NCBI RefSeq assembly: GCF_002086455.1
Contig: NZ_MVHC01000005.1
Location: forward strand, 94,001 to 158,000
Direction: 5' to 3'
DNA length: 64,000 nt
From: Mycolicibacter algericus DSM 45454
GTDB taxonomy: Bacteria > Actinomycetota > Actinomycetes > Mycobacteriales > Mycobacteriaceae
Shown: positions 34,611 through 42,547 of the stretch, piece by piece
Layout: every line of letters starts with the position of its first letter
How positions within the stretch are numbered: position 1 is the first letter of the stretch
Program-made: the position numbers and the translations under genes
Notes under the pieces: model-generated
What the model was told of the DNA's origin: nothing
What the model saw: only the letters and a program-made list of their open reading frames with translations
The model's database searches: none

Positions 34611-35555
34611 ATGATCAGCGTGGTCGACCTCGATGGCAACCCCGACGCCGAGCCCGGCGCCGGGATCATCATCGCGACGGGTAGCCGCTTCGACACCGCG
34701 CACGCCGAACACTGGTTGCAGCGCGCCACCTTCACCCTCTCGGAGGCCGAGGCCACGGATCGCCGGATCATCACCGTCGGATCGGTGACCGAGGCACTCG
34801 CCGACATCGCCGATCAGTGCCGGCGCCGGCCGCATGCGGCCGCGATCTGCGACGACGTGCTGCGCGCAGTGGACCCGAACGCGCCGGCACGAGCCGGAGT
34901 GATCACCGAATCACTGGCCTACTCGGTGCTGCAGGCCGGCCCGGAGTTCGCCGGCTGGCTGGCCGAGCGCGGCCCGGCCACCGTGCCCGACACCAGCGAG
35001 CCGGTGCTGATCGACCGGGACGGCGACACGCTGCTACTGCGGTTCAACCGGCCGCAGCGCCACAACGCCTTCAGCAATGCGATGCGGGCCGCGCTGCTCG
35101 ACGGCCTGGCCGTGGCCGCAGCCGACACCTCGATCGACGAGGTGGTGCTGTCGGGGGCCGGCCGCTCCTTCTGCAGCGGCGGCGATCTGGCCGAGTTCGG
35201 CGGCTTCACCGATGTGGCCAGCGCCCACCTGGCCCGCACCCGCCACAGCCCGGCGCTGGCGCTGGACGCGCTGACCGCCCGGCTCGGCGCGCGCTGCCGC
35301 GCCGACGTGCACGGCCAGGTGCTGGGCAGCGGACTGGAGATGGCGGCCTTCTGCGGCCGGGTGCGCGCACACCCCGAGGCGGTGCTGGGCCTGCCCGAGC
35401 TCAACCTCGGGCTGATTCCGGGTGCCGGAGGCACCGTCAGCATCACCCGCCGCATCGGACGGTGGCGCACCGGCTATCTGATCCTGTCGGGGCGCACCAT
35501 CGACGCGTCGACCGCGCTGCGGTGGGGGCTCGTCGACGAGGTCGGGAGCCCCTGA
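34611..35555 (+). CDS. Enoyl-CoA hydratase with N-terminal extension
   Basis: A 314-residue protein. Residues about 1-125 form an extension not seen in ordinary hydratases, and a crotonase domain follows from VLIDRDGDTLLLRFNRP. Both hydratase glutamates are present: Glu243 in GSGLEMAA and Glu263 in LPELNLGLIPGAGG. This is the only crotonase in the left region with a complete classical hydratase site. ATG 34611 is chosen because upstream in-frame codons overlap the operator; a start near residue 100 cannot be excluded. It overlaps the following CoA-transferase start by 1 bp. Confidence 0.85.
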   Translation: MISVVDLDGNPDAEPGAGIIIATGSRFDTAHAEHWLQRATFTLSEAEATDRRIITVGSVTEALADIADQCRRRPHAAAICDDVLRAVDPNAPARAGVITESLAYSVLQAGPEFAGWLAERGPATVPDTSEPVLIDRDGDTLLLRFNRPQRHNAFSNAMRAALLDGLAVAAADTSIDEVVLSGAGRSFCSGGDLAEFGGFTDVASAHLARTRHSPALALDALTARLGARCRADVHGQVLGSGLEMAAFCGRVRAHPEAVLGLPELNLGLIPGAGGTVSITRRIGRWRTGYLILSGRTIDASTALRWGLVDEVGSP

Positions 35556-36775
35556 TGGGCGGGGCGGCCTGGGGTGCGTCGGGACTGGCCTGGCTGACCG
35601 GGCAGCCCGACGGCCCGCCGGATTTCTCCCGCGCCGCGGTGCTGCAGCACGCCACCCAGGTGCTGGGCCGCTTCACCACCGCCACCGGTGTCGACGCCGA
35701 CGCCGCGACGCTGCTGGCCGGCCGTGCCGGCCTGCTGGGCTTCAGCCGCGCCGGGCGCGTCTCGGCCGGGGGCGCCTCGCGGCTGTTGGCCGCCGCCGAC
35801 GGCTGGTGGGCGATCACGTTGTCGCGCGCCGACGACGTCGACGCCGTACCCGCCCTCATCGAAGCCGACTGCCCGGAGCCGTGGACAGCTGTTGCCGGGT
35901 GGGCGTCGCAGCGACCGGTGGCCGAGGTCGTCGAGCGGGCGCGGTTGCTCGATCTGCCCGCCGCCGCACTGGGGGAGAGCGCCGCCGCGACACCGTCGAT
36001 CCGCCGGGCCGGGCCTCGCGGTCCGGCCCGTGACGCGCACGGCGCCCTGGTCGTCGACCTGACCTCACTGTGGGCCGGCCCGCTGTGCGGGCAGCTGTTG
36101 ACGCAGGCCGGGGCCACCGTCATCAAGGTGGAAAACCCGTCCCGCCCGGACGGCACGCGGCGGGGCCCGAAGGCCTTCTTCGACTGGATGAACAGCGGAA
36201 AACTGTCCTGCACAGCAGATTTCGATCGTGACACCGCCTTCCTCGCCCGGTTGCTGGATGCCGCCGATGTCGTGCTGGAGGGCTCCCGTCCGGCGGCGCT
36301 GGCCCGCCGCGGTCTCGGCCCGTTCGACGTAGCGGGCCGGCCGGGGCGGGTGTGGCTGCAGATCACCGCGCACGGCGGCGAGGCCCCCGGTTCATACGGC
36401 GGTCCCAGCTTCGCCTCTCCTTCGTCGAGCCTCGCTGAACCGCCGGGGTTCGGCGACGACACGGCGGTGGCGGGCGGGTTGGTGGGCCGCGACGGGGCGG
36501 CGGATCCGGTGTTCTGCGGCGACGCCATCGCCGACCCGCTGACCGGTATCGAAGCCGCCGTCGCGGTGCTCGACTCGCTGGCCGGCGGCGGCGGTGAGGT
36601 GATCACGCTGTCGCTGGCCGCCGTCGCCGCACGCTACGCCGCACTGCCGCTGCATCCCGTCGGCGACTACCCGGTGTCGCCGCCGGCCCGCCCGCATATC
36701 GCGGGCACCGGCCCGCGGCTGGGAGCCGACAACGCCCGGGCCGGCGAACTCGTGAATGCGGCATCGCGGTGCTGA
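35555..36775 (+). CDS. Type III CoA-transferase with N-terminal extension and in-frame repeat insert
   Basis: A 406-residue protein. Residues about 1-160 are poorly conserved and end in a proline/arginine-rich linker. The CaiB-like core starts at GALVVDLTSLWAGPLCGQLLTQAGATVIK, with predicted catalytic Asp327 in CGDAIADPLTGIEAAV. Residues about 280-298 (YGGPSFASPSSSLAEPPG) are encoded by the 56-bp repeat in the orientation opposite to the two other copies, and separate HGGEAPGS from FGDDTAVAGG. The family core survives on both sides, so the insert is probably tolerated in a loop. It may be a half-length transferase needing a partner. Confidence 0.85.
   Translation: MGGAAWGASGLAWLTGQPDGPPDFSRAAVLQHATQVLGRFTTATGVDADAATLLAGRAGLLGFSRAGRVSAGGASRLLAAADGWWAITLSRADDVDAVPALIEADCPEPWTAVAGWASQRPVAEVVERARLLDLPAAALGESAAATPSIRRAGPRGPARDAHGALVVDLTSLWAGPLCGQLLTQAGATVIKVENPSRPDGTRRGPKAFFDWMNSGKLSCTADFDRDTAFLARLLDAADVVLEGSRPAALARRGLGPFDVAGRPGRVWLQITAHGGEAPGSYGGPSFASPSSSLAEPPGFGDDTAVAGGLVGRDGAADPVFCGDAIADPLTGIEAAVAVLDSLAGGGGEVITLSLAAVAARYAALPLHPVGDYPVSPPARPHIAGTGPRLGADNARAGELVNAASRC
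36389..36444 (-). repeat. Dispersed 56-bp in-frame repeat, copy B
   Basis: Minus-strand reading begins GGCGGTTCAGCGAGG, contains GGAGAGGCGAAGCTGG and ends GACCGCCGTATGAACC. The terminal hexamers GGTTCA and TGAACC, and the inner GGCGGT and ACCGCC, are inverted repeats. The host gene reads the plus strand, giving YGGPSFASPSSSLAEPPG without a stop. Both strands of the element are thus open in the frames used by hosts. Confidence 0.88.
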
Positions 36776-38109
36776 TCCAGCGGGCGGTGCTGCTCGACGG
36801 CTCGATGGTCGACATCCGGCTCGGCGACACCATCGAACAGGTCGCGCCGGAGCTGACGGCCCGCCGCGGCGAAGACGTGCTGGACGCGCGTCGCGCCACC
36901 GTGATCCCCGGGCTGCACGATCACCACCTGCACCTGCGGTCGGCGGCCGCCGCGCTGGACTCGGTGTACCTGGGCCCACCGCAGGTGAACACGCTCGACG
37001 AGCTGGCCGCTGCGCTGCGGGTGGCGACGGCGGATCGCGACGGCTGGGTGCGCGGCTACGGCTACCACGAATCGGTGGCCGGAGAACTCAACGCCGCACT
37101 GCTAGACCGGCTCTCGCCCGAGGTGCCGGTGCGGGTGGCGCATCGCAGCGGCGCGCTGTGGGTACTCAACTCGGCCGGCCTGGCCCGCATCGGGCGGGCC
37201 GATCATCCCGACGGCAGGTTGCTGCGGGCCCACGGCGACCCGGCGCCGGAGCTTCCGCGCCGGGAGCCGTCGCTGCGGCGACTGAGCCGGCAGCTGGCCG
37301 CACGCGGCGTCACCGGGATCACCGACGCCACCCCGGGCCACACCGACGCCGACATCGCCGCGTTCGCCGCCGCGCGCCGCAGCGGGGAGCTGTTGCAGCG
37401 GCTGCACTGCATGGCGCCGGCCGCAACGGCCCCGGCGCCCGGCATCACCCTCGGGCCGGCCAAGATCATCCTCGACGACGCCCGGCTGGACCTCGATTCC
37501 TTAGCTGAAGCGTTGTGGGACAACCACGGACGCGATCACGGTGTGGCGCTGCACTGCGTCACCGATGTCCAGCTCACCGTGGCGATCGGGGCATGGCAGT
37601 CCGCGGGGATCCACCGCGACGATCGGATCGAGCACGCCGCGGTGGTGCCCGACGACCGACTGGCCGACCTCGCTGCGCTCGGCGTCACCGTGGTCACCCA
37701 GCCCAACTTCATCGCCGAACGCGGCGACGACTATCTGGCCGAGATCGAACCCGGTCGGCACCACGAGCTGTGGCGGCTGGCGTCGTTGCGGGACAACGGT
37801 ATTGCGGTGGCGCTCTCCACCGACACCCCCTTCGGCGCCGGCGACCCCTGGGCGGCCATGCGGGCCGCGGTGCACCGGACCACCCCTGGCGGCACCGTGC
37901 TGGGTCCGGCCGAGCGGGTCACGGCTCGCGCCGCGCTGGCCATGTTCACCGGCCGGCCCGACCGGCCCGCGACACCGCGCACCGTCAGCCCCGGCGAGCC
38001 CGGTGACCTGTGCGTGCTCGACGGTGATCCGGCCGCGCTGGCCGCCGGTCTGGTCACGGCGACCATCGTCGCCGGCGCCGTGGTGCACCAGCACGACAAC
38101 ATTCGGTAG
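36769..38109 (+). CDS. Amidohydrolase family protein (YtcJ/amidohydrolase-3-like)
   Basis: A 446-residue metal-dependent hydrolase. The N-terminal small beta domain leads into [16 protein letters not shown] with metal ligands His53 and His55. Further ligands are expected in ALHCVTDVQ and [11 protein letters not shown], and the acidic residue in [14 protein letters not shown] matches the conserved catalytic Asp. It would hydrolyse an amide, lactam or related ring bond, possibly opening a ring before or after CoA loading. GTG 36769 overlaps the CoA-transferase stop by 7 bp, placing it last in the crotonase-transferase-hydrolase operon. Confidence 0.88.
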   Translation: MLIQRAVLLDGSMVDIRLGDTIEQVAPELTARRGEDVLDARRATVIPGLHDHHLHLRSAAAALDSVYLGPPQVNTLDELAAALRVATADRDGWVRGYGYHESVAGELNAALLDRLSPEVPVRVAHRSGALWVLNSAGLARIGRADHPDGRLLRAHGDPAPELPRREPSLRRLSRQLAARGVTGITDATPGHTDADIAAFAAARRSGELLQRLHCMAPAATAPAPGITLGPAKIILDDARLDLDSLAEALWDNHGRDHGVALHCVTDVQLTVAIGAWQSAGIHRDDRIEHAAVVPDDRLADLAALGVTVVTQPNFIAERGDDYLAEIEPGRHHELWRLASLRDNGIAVALSTDTPFGAGDPWAAMRAAVHRTTPGGTVLGPAERVTARAALAMFTGRPDRPATPRTVSPGEPGDLCVLDGDPAALAAGLVTATIVAGAVVHQHDNIR

Positions 38110-38110
38110 C

Positions 38111-38122
38111 CTATCTAGATAG
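38111..38122. promoter_or_regulatory. Perfect 12-bp palindrome upstream of a methyltransferase gene
   Basis: CTATCTAGATAG is a perfect palindrome one base after the amidohydrolase stop and 31 bp before the methyltransferase ATG. Its symmetry and position fit a TetR-type operator, but no regulator gene lies next to it. Confidence 0.4.
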
Positions 38123-38153
38123 TTTGTCGGTTGAGAATTCGGAAGGCACGGCG

Positions 38154-39068
38154 ATGACGCGTACGGACAGTGACAGCTGGGACCTGGCCAGCAGTGTGGG
38201 GGCGACCGCGACCATGGTGGCGGCGCAGCGCGCGCTGGCCACCGCCGGGCCCGACAAGCTGATCAACGACCCGTTCGCGGCGCCGCTGGTGCGCGCCGTC
38301 GGCATCGACTTCTTCACCCGGCTGATCGACGGGGACGTCGCGCTGCCCGAAGGCGACGACTTCGACCCGGTCCGGATGGGGCACGGCATGGGGATCCGGA
38401 CCCGGTTCTTCGACCAGCATTTCCTGGCAGGGACGCAGAGTGGAATCCGCCAGGCGGTCATCCTCGCCGCCGGCCTGGACTCACGTGCCTACCGGCTGGA
38501 TTGGCCGGCCGGCACCGTGGTCTACGAGGTCGACCTGCCCGCGGTGATCGACTTCAAGAGCAATACCCTGGCTGAGCTGGGCGCCGAGCCGACCGCGCAG
38601 CGCCGCACCGTCGCCGTCGACCTGCGCGACGACTGGCCGGCCGCGCTCAAGGCCGCCGGGTTCGACCCGCAGGCGCCGACGGTGTGGAGCGCCGAAGGGC
38701 TGCTCGTCTACCTGCAGCCAGAGGCCCAGGACACCCTGTTCGACACCATCACCGCGCTGAGCGCGCCGGGCAGCCGGCTGGCTTGTGAGTTCATCCAGGA
38801 CACCACGGTGTTCGCCGGCCCGGAATGGCGCGAGCACCGCGAGAAGCTGCAGTCCGTCGGGTGCGAGGTAGAGATCGGCGAGCTGATCTACCACGGCGAA
38901 CGCAACCACGTCGTCGACTACCTGACCCAAGCCGGCTGGACGGTGTCGGGCCGCGAAGTCCGCGACCTCTACACCGAGGCCGGCCTAGAGTACGGCGATG
39001 ACGCCCTGGCGGTGGCGTTCGGCGATCTGACCTACCTGAGCGCCGTGTTGCCCGGCGCGGAGGTATGA
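38154..39068 (+). CDS. Mycobacterial S-adenosylmethionine-dependent methyltransferase (TIGR00027/LCMT-like)
   Basis: A 304-residue class I methyltransferase of the family expanded in mycobacteria. The start [24 protein letters not shown] is its hallmark. SAM-binding motif I is [19 protein letters not shown] (residues about 102-120), followed by [13 protein letters not shown], with the downstream [16 protein letters not shown] segment. Substrates of this family are mostly unknown. It has its own promoter region with the palindrome at 38111 and appears independent of the catabolic operon before it. Confidence 0.92.
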   Translation: MTRTDSDSWDLASSVGATATMVAAQRALATAGPDKLINDPFAAPLVRAVGIDFFTRLIDGDVALPEGDDFDPVRMGHGMGIRTRFFDQHFLAGTQSGIRQAVILAAGLDSRAYRLDWPAGTVVYEVDLPAVIDFKSNTLAELGAEPTAQRRTVAVDLRDDWPAALKAAGFDPQAPTVWSAEGLLVYLQPEAQDTLFDTITALSAPGSRLACEFIQDTTVFAGPEWREHREKLQSVGCEVEIGELIYHGERNHVVDYLTQAGWTVSGREVRDLYTEAGLEYGDDALAVAFGDLTYLSAVLPGAEV

Positions 39069-39131
39069 AAAGCGTCACAGCCAGTCGGGGTGGCGAGACA
39101 GCAGTACCGCCCGCCACCGGACGTTGATGGG

Positions 39132-39204
39132 TGCCCCCAGTAGGACTCGAACCTACGACCTGCGGATTAAAAGTCCGTAGCTCTACCAACTGAGCTATAG
39201 GGGC
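39132..39204 (-). tRNA. tRNA-Lys (anticodon TTT)
   Basis: Read on the minus strand the gene starts GCCCCTATAGCTCAGTTGG and ends with discriminator A, 73 nt. The acceptor GCCCCTA pairs with TGGGGGC with one G-T pair. The anticodon loop CTTTTAA has TTT at 34-36, and the T-loop reads GTTCGAGTC. The CCA end is not encoded. It is divergent from the Glu-Asp-Phe cluster. Confidence 0.95.
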
Positions 39205-39255
39205 CGTGCCGGAACAGAATACTGCCTTGCCGACCGTTGCCGATGGGGGCCGCGT

Positions 39256-39285
39256 TTGAGGAAAGGACCCACCGTGCCCTAAGCT
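39256..39285 (+). promoter_or_regulatory. Possible promoter of the tRNA-Glu/Asp/Phe cluster
   Basis: TTGAGG (39256-39261) and TAAGCT (39280-39285) with an 18-bp spacer resemble housekeeping -35 and -10 boxes, about 54 bp before tRNA-Glu. The match to consensus is partial. Confidence 0.35.
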
Positions 39286-39338
39286 AGCGAAGCTCCCAAC
39301 GTGACCACGTTGCGAGTCCCCGGAGAGATTCGGTTCTG

Positions 39339-39411
39339 GCCCCCTTCGTCTAGCGGCCTAGGACGCCGCCCTTTCAAGGCGGTAGCGCGGGTTCGAATCC
39401 CGTAGGGGGTA
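39339..39411 (+). tRNA. tRNA-Glu (anticodon TTC)
   Basis: 73 nt. The acceptor GCCCCCT pairs with AGGGGGT (terminal G-T), the anticodon stem is CCGCC/GGCGG around loop CTTTCAA with TTC at 34-36, and the T-arm is GCGGG-TTCGAAT-CCCGT. The D-arm GTCT...GGAC is normal. First gene of the plus-strand cluster; tRNA-Asp follows after 32 bp. Confidence 0.95.
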
Positions 39412-39443
39412 CTCGTATCGCGGAGACGCGGAGCGAAGAGCAA

Positions 39444-39517
39444 GGCCCTGTGGCGCAGTTGGTTAGCGCGCCGCCCTGTCACGGCGGAGGTCGCGGGTTC
39501 AAGTCCCGTCAGGGTCG
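39444..39517 (+). tRNA. tRNA-Asp (anticodon GTC)
   Basis: 74 nt. The acceptor GGCCCTG pairs with CAGGGTC, the anticodon stem CCGCC/GGCGG encloses CTGTCAC with GTC at 34-36, and the T-loop is TTCAAGT. Discriminator G, as usual for Asp. tRNA-Phe begins 29 bp further on. Confidence 0.95.
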
Positions 39518-39546
39518 CTTTATACGGCGAGGCATACGTGCCTTCC

Positions 39547-39620
39547 GGCCAGGTAGCTCAGTTGGTACGAGCGTCCGCCTGAAAAGCGGAAGGTCGCCGG
39601 TTCGATCCCGGCCCTGGCCA
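39547..39620 (+). tRNA. tRNA-Phe (anticodon GAA)
   Basis: 74 nt. The acceptor GGCCAGG pairs with CCTGGCC, the anticodon stem TCCGC/GCGGA encloses CTGAAAA with GAA at 34-36, the T-loop is TTCGATC, and the discriminator is A. It is directly followed by a hairpin and a transposase remnant, so its 3' end borders acquired DNA. Confidence 0.95.
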
Positions 39621-39622
39621 CT

Positions 39623-39865
39623 TCAGAGGCGGTTTTCGCCTCGGCGTTCAAGATCACTTGACGCGATCGCGGCATCATCGACGGTCTTGGGCCGGCCACT
39701 TCGCGGCTCATCGGCAAGCCCGGGCAGCCCCAACCCGGCGAACCGATCCCGCCACTTGATCACCGTCGGTCGCGAAACACCCACCTGCCGCGCCGCACCC
39801 GAGGTGCCGGCACCGTCGGCCACCGCCAACACGATCCGGTCAGGCTCGACATGACCGGCAGGCAT
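39623..39865 (-). pseudogene. IS630-type transposase remnant (N-terminal helix-turn-helix part only)
   Basis: An 80-residue fragment. RIVLAVADGAGTSGAARQVG followed by VSRPTVIKWRDRFAGLGLPG and DEPRSGRPKTV is the N-terminal HTH/linker of IS630-family transposases. The DDE catalytic domain is absent: the frame ends in unrelated sequence beside tRNA-Phe. The fragment is therefore a broken insertion-sequence gene. No terminal inverted repeats could be matched. Confidence 0.75.
39626..39642 (+). terminator. Hairpin after tRNA-Phe
   Basis: GAGGCG-GTTTT-CGCCTC forms a perfect 6-bp stem with a 5-nt loop starting six bases after the tRNA-Phe 3' end. There is no following T run, but mycobacterial terminators often lack one. 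A role in ending the tRNA cluster transcript is likely but not proven. Confidence 0.5.
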
Positions 39866-40313
39866 CGGGTTTGGCTCCCGTCAGCTGGCCGCGGTGGCAT
39901 GCATGGTGGTGGGCCTCGTATTCGACGGGTGGTTGCCGCCCGGACGGCGCGAAGTGGAGCGCATCGACGCCGCTGTCGATTTTGGAGGTGTACAGGCTGT
40001 GCGTCCCGGTCGACTTCGTCAGCGATGGCCAGGAAATCGGTGCTCAATCCGCAGCGCCATGCCGTTCAGCGACTGGCAGAGGAAGCCGAGTGTCACTCGG
40101 TGTGGAGGCCACACTGCCGACCCGTACCGAGCCTTGTGCTTTGGGATGCCGATTCCGTGAAATGCCGACTCCAGCCCGTCGCAGGCCGAGATGGCTTCGA
40201 GGGCATCGGAGTCGAACAAGCCAGGGGTAGCCGCCAAAACCGCTGTGTGACAAGAAAAAAGAGCGATCTCGGCCGGTTCCCCGCCGAGACGTACTGCGAC
40301 GCCGGTGTCCCGC
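39866..40313. other. Gene-poor stretch between transposase remnant and haemophore-like gene
   Basis: About 450 bp without a gene I can support. Open frames exist on both strands (for example minus 40019-40393), but they overlap the 3' end of the next gene, lack recognisable motifs and use codons unlike the neighbours. Together with the adjacent transposase remnant it is probably decayed acquired DNA next to the tRNA cluster. Confidence 0.5.
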
Positions 40314-40679
40314 TTAGTCCGGTAGTTCGTCGGAGGACCAGTTGCAGCGCTTTTGCAGATCATTCCGCGGCTGCCGGATCTTCTTGAGGTCATCGTGCAC
40401 CTGCGGGTGGCTGTCCATGTACGACTCCACCGACGACTGAACCTGTTCGGCCGGCATGGTTTTCAGGCTGGTGAAGAACTCGTTGACATCCGAGTGGGCG
40501 GTCAGATAGGTCTCGGTCTCCGTCGCGACGCTGGCCGAGACCCTGGCCAGATCGGCGGCCGTGCAGCCTGCGGGCGCCGCCGCCGCCGTGCCGGCCGAGC
40601 CGCACAGCATCGCTGCGGCCAAAGCGCCGGCGAAGGCGCTTCCCATGATTCGGTGAGTTCCAATTCGGTTGAAGCGCAA
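40314..40679 (-). CDS. Secreted haemophore-related protein (Rv0203-like family)
   Basis: A 121-residue exported protein. A signal peptide (FAGALAAAMLCGSAGTAAAAPAG) is followed by a helical domain bounded by two cysteines, CTAADLARVSASVATETETYL at the start and NDLQKRC near the end. This arrangement, with the HSDVNEFFTSLKTMP and YMDSHPQVHDDL helices, matches the mycobacterial haem-binding Rv0203-type proteins. It would act outside the cytoplasmic membrane, perhaps in haem or iron uptake. Haem-ligand residues cannot be assigned by eye. Confidence 0.75.
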   Translation of the reverse strand: MRFNRIGTHRIMGSAFAGALAAAMLCGSAGTAAAAPAGCTAADLARVSASVATETETYLTAHSDVNEFFTSLKTMPAEQVQSSVESYMDSHPQVHDDLKKIRQPRNDLQKRCNWSSDELPD

Positions 40680-40837
40680 GATGGAGCTCCTTTGCTCTAC
40701 GCTGCCGGCGTCCGACTCTGTCTGGTTTCCTGTCCCGGGATCAACGACACCGGATCATATCCGTAACAACGGACTTCGGGTTGCATAAACGGAAAAGCCA
40801 CCGACAATCCGGCGTGACACGGCTATGCTGCGTGGCC

Positions 40838-41164
40838 ATGACTGCAAACACCGAGAATCTCGGCGCGTCGCGTCCGCCGAAGGAACAGCGGTCCCGAAAA
40901 TGGTGGTCTCGGAGTGTGGCCGTGCTGTCGGTGCTGGCGGCGCTCGGCGCGTTCGGAACCGTTTCGATCATCCAGTCGCCGGAGGCACAAGCGGTCATCT
41001 GCGTGGGTATCGGGCGCGTGATCGGGATCAGTGATTGCTTCGTCGGTGGCTACGCCATGCACAATCACATGCCTCCACCGAGCGACTATGCGCCGCTGCC
41101 GCAGGACTACGCGCCGGCGTCGCCGCCGCCGACGACTACCACCACACCGCCTCCGGCTCCCTGA
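40838..41164 (+). CDS. Small exported or membrane-anchored Pro-rich protein
   Basis: A 108-residue protein. A basic N-terminus (RPPKEQRSRKWWSRS) is followed by a hydrophobic segment ending in SPEAQA, which reads as a signal peptide with cleavage near AQA-VICVG. The mature part has two cysteines (VICVGIGRVIGISDCF), a His/Met patch (YAMHNHMPP) and a Pro/Thr-rich tail. ATG 40838 is preferred over upstream 40781 because the signal peptide then has normal length. Function unknown. Confidence 0.65.
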   Translation: MTANTENLGASRPPKEQRSRKWWSRSVAVLSVLAALGAFGTVSIIQSPEAQAVICVGIGRVIGISDCFVGGYAMHNHMPPPSDYAPLPQDYAPASPPPTTTTTPPPAP

Positions 41165-41306
41165 CGGAACCACCTCGGGAACCCGGCGCGGGCGATCGGG
41201 CCGACGCGGGGGCCGAACCCGGGGGCGGGGCGTCGGTCGGCGCCCCAGCCGGGTGCTCGGCCTGTCGCGGGCGGTCCGCCAGATCAGGCTCCTAGACTGG
41301 GCCACC

Positions 41307-42104
41307 GTGCACCGTGCCTCCCCACTGACGGCAGCGATCGTTGTGGCCGTCGCCGCCTTGATCGCGTCGATCGGAGTTCCGGTCCCAGCCGCAGCAGGGG
41401 ACCAGATTCTGCTCGGCGGCGGCGCGGCGATCGTGCTCAACGACGACACGCTGTGCACCCTGGCCGCCGTTGGCCACGACAGCGCCGGCCGGCTGATCGG
41501 CTTCACCTCGGCCCACTGCGGCGGGCCCGGATCGCCGGTGGTCGCGGAAGGCGCCGAGGAGCGCGGGGTCGTCGGCACGGTCGTGGCCGCCGACGACACG
41601 CTCGTCTATGCGGTGATCGACTTCGAGCCGGCCAAGGTCAAGCCGATCGCCGACTACGAAGGCTTCGGGATCTTCGGTCTCTGGCCACCGGAGCCCGAAC
41701 CCGCCGGCCCGGAACCCGCCAGCCCGGAACCCGCCGAGCCGGTACCTGCCGACCCAGCAGCCCCGGCGAGCCCGGAACCCGCCGAGCCGGCACCCGCGGG
41801 CCCGGAACCTGCCGCGCCCGAACCCGTCGCGGCCAAACAGGCCTGCAAACTCGGCCGGGGGTCCGGGCTCAATTGCTTCGACGTCGTTCCCGCCGGCCTG
41901 GATTCCGTCGGCGAAAAGTGGTGGCAACCCGGTGACGACGGCTCACCGATCACCATCGACAACCTGCTCGTCGGCATGGTCCGCGACGGATCCGTCCCGG
42001 TCGCACCGCTGGACCAGTCCGGCCCGGGGATCGTGACGTTCAGGGAGATCCTCGACGACGTCAACGCCAAGGGCGGCCCGGGTGCCGGGTTCGGCCTCGG
42101 CTAG
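41307..42104 (+). CDS. Secreted trypsin-like protein with Asp at the catalytic serine position and a Pro-rich insert
   Basis: A 265-residue exported protein with a signal peptide (residues 1-30, IGVPVPAAAG). The chymotrypsin-type His70 is in GFTSAHCGG with Cys50 and Cys71 near it. An acidic candidate, Asp105, is in YAVIDFEP. The serine-loop motif is GDDGSP (209-214), so Asp211 replaces the nucleophile of GDSGSP. A PEPAGPEPASPEPAEP-type linker (about 127-176) splits the two barrels, with Cys180 and Cys190 after it. It is likely a non-catalytic protease homologue acting as a binding protein. GTG 41307 is chosen by signal-peptide fit. Confidence 0.75.
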   Translation: MHRASPLTAAIVVAVAALIASIGVPVPAAAGDQILLGGGAAIVLNDDTLCTLAAVGHDSAGRLIGFTSAHCGGPGSPVVAEGAEERGVVGTVVAADDTLVYAVIDFEPAKVKPIADYEGFGIFGLWPPEPEPAGPEPASPEPAEPVPADPAAPASPEPAEPAPAGPEPAAPEPVAAKQACKLGRGSGLNCFDVVPAGLDSVGEKWWQPGDDGSPITIDNLLVGMVRDGSVPVAPLDQSGPGIVTFREILDDVNAKGGPGAGFGLG

Positions 42105-42115
42105 TACTCAAACAC

Positions 42116-42460
42116 TCAGGGCCGCAACGTCTCCGGGCAGAGCTCGGACTGCGCCGCGGCGATCTGGACGTCGGCGGCCTCGGGACTGTAATAGAACGTG
42201 TTGGTCAGCTGGCGCACCACGTCGCCCGGCGAGAGCCCGGAGCGGTAGGTGCCGGTGTGCCCGTACATCCGCAACAGGGCGCAGACGTAGTGGCCCGACG
42301 TCACCTTGACGTCATCGGCGATCGGGATCGCCACCGGCGAGGCGTTGACCTTCGCCAGATAACTGGCGTCGTCGGCGTGGGCGGCGGGCGCGCCGGCCAG
42401 CACAGCCGTGGCGGCGAACAGGGGCGCGGCGACGCGTGCGGTCACATGCATGACTTCCAT
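42116..42460 (-). CDS. DUF732-family secreted protein
   Basis: A 114-residue exported protein. The signal peptide is ARVAAPLFAATAVLAGAPAAHA, and the mature domain DDASYLAKVNASPVAIPIADDVKV...HYVCALLRMYG...LCPETLRP carries two cysteines in the typical DUF732 spacing. DUF732 proteins are abundant in mycobacteria and of unknown role. The start could be either of two ATGs (42460 or 42451); the first is used. Convergent with the protease-like gene. Confidence 0.8.
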   Translation of the reverse strand: MEVMHVTARVAAPLFAATAVLAGAPAAHADDASYLAKVNASPVAIPIADDVKVTSGHYVCALLRMYGHTGTYRSGLSPGDVVRQLTNTFYYSPEAADVQIAAAQSELCPETLRP

Positions 42461-42547
42461 CGTGCCACCGCAGCTCGGCGGACGAGACACATCCGGGTAC
42501 GGCGCAAATCCCCGCGCACCACCGCGGGGCTGGCTATCGTGCCAGCC

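Noticed and set aside
40019..40393. 124-codon minus-strand open frame after the tRNA cluster
   Set aside because: It overlaps the haemophore-like gene by 80 bp on the same strand, has no motif, and is likely degenerate DNA.
41150..41185. Further copy of the 56-bp repeat (reading GSLTEPPREPG)
   Set aside because: Similarity is only at peptide level in a non-coding frame, and the DNA match is poor.
41031..41306. N-terminal extension of the trypsin-like gene upstream of 41307
   Set aside because: It is Arg-rich shadow sequence overlapping the preceding gene; a proper signal peptide begins at 41307.
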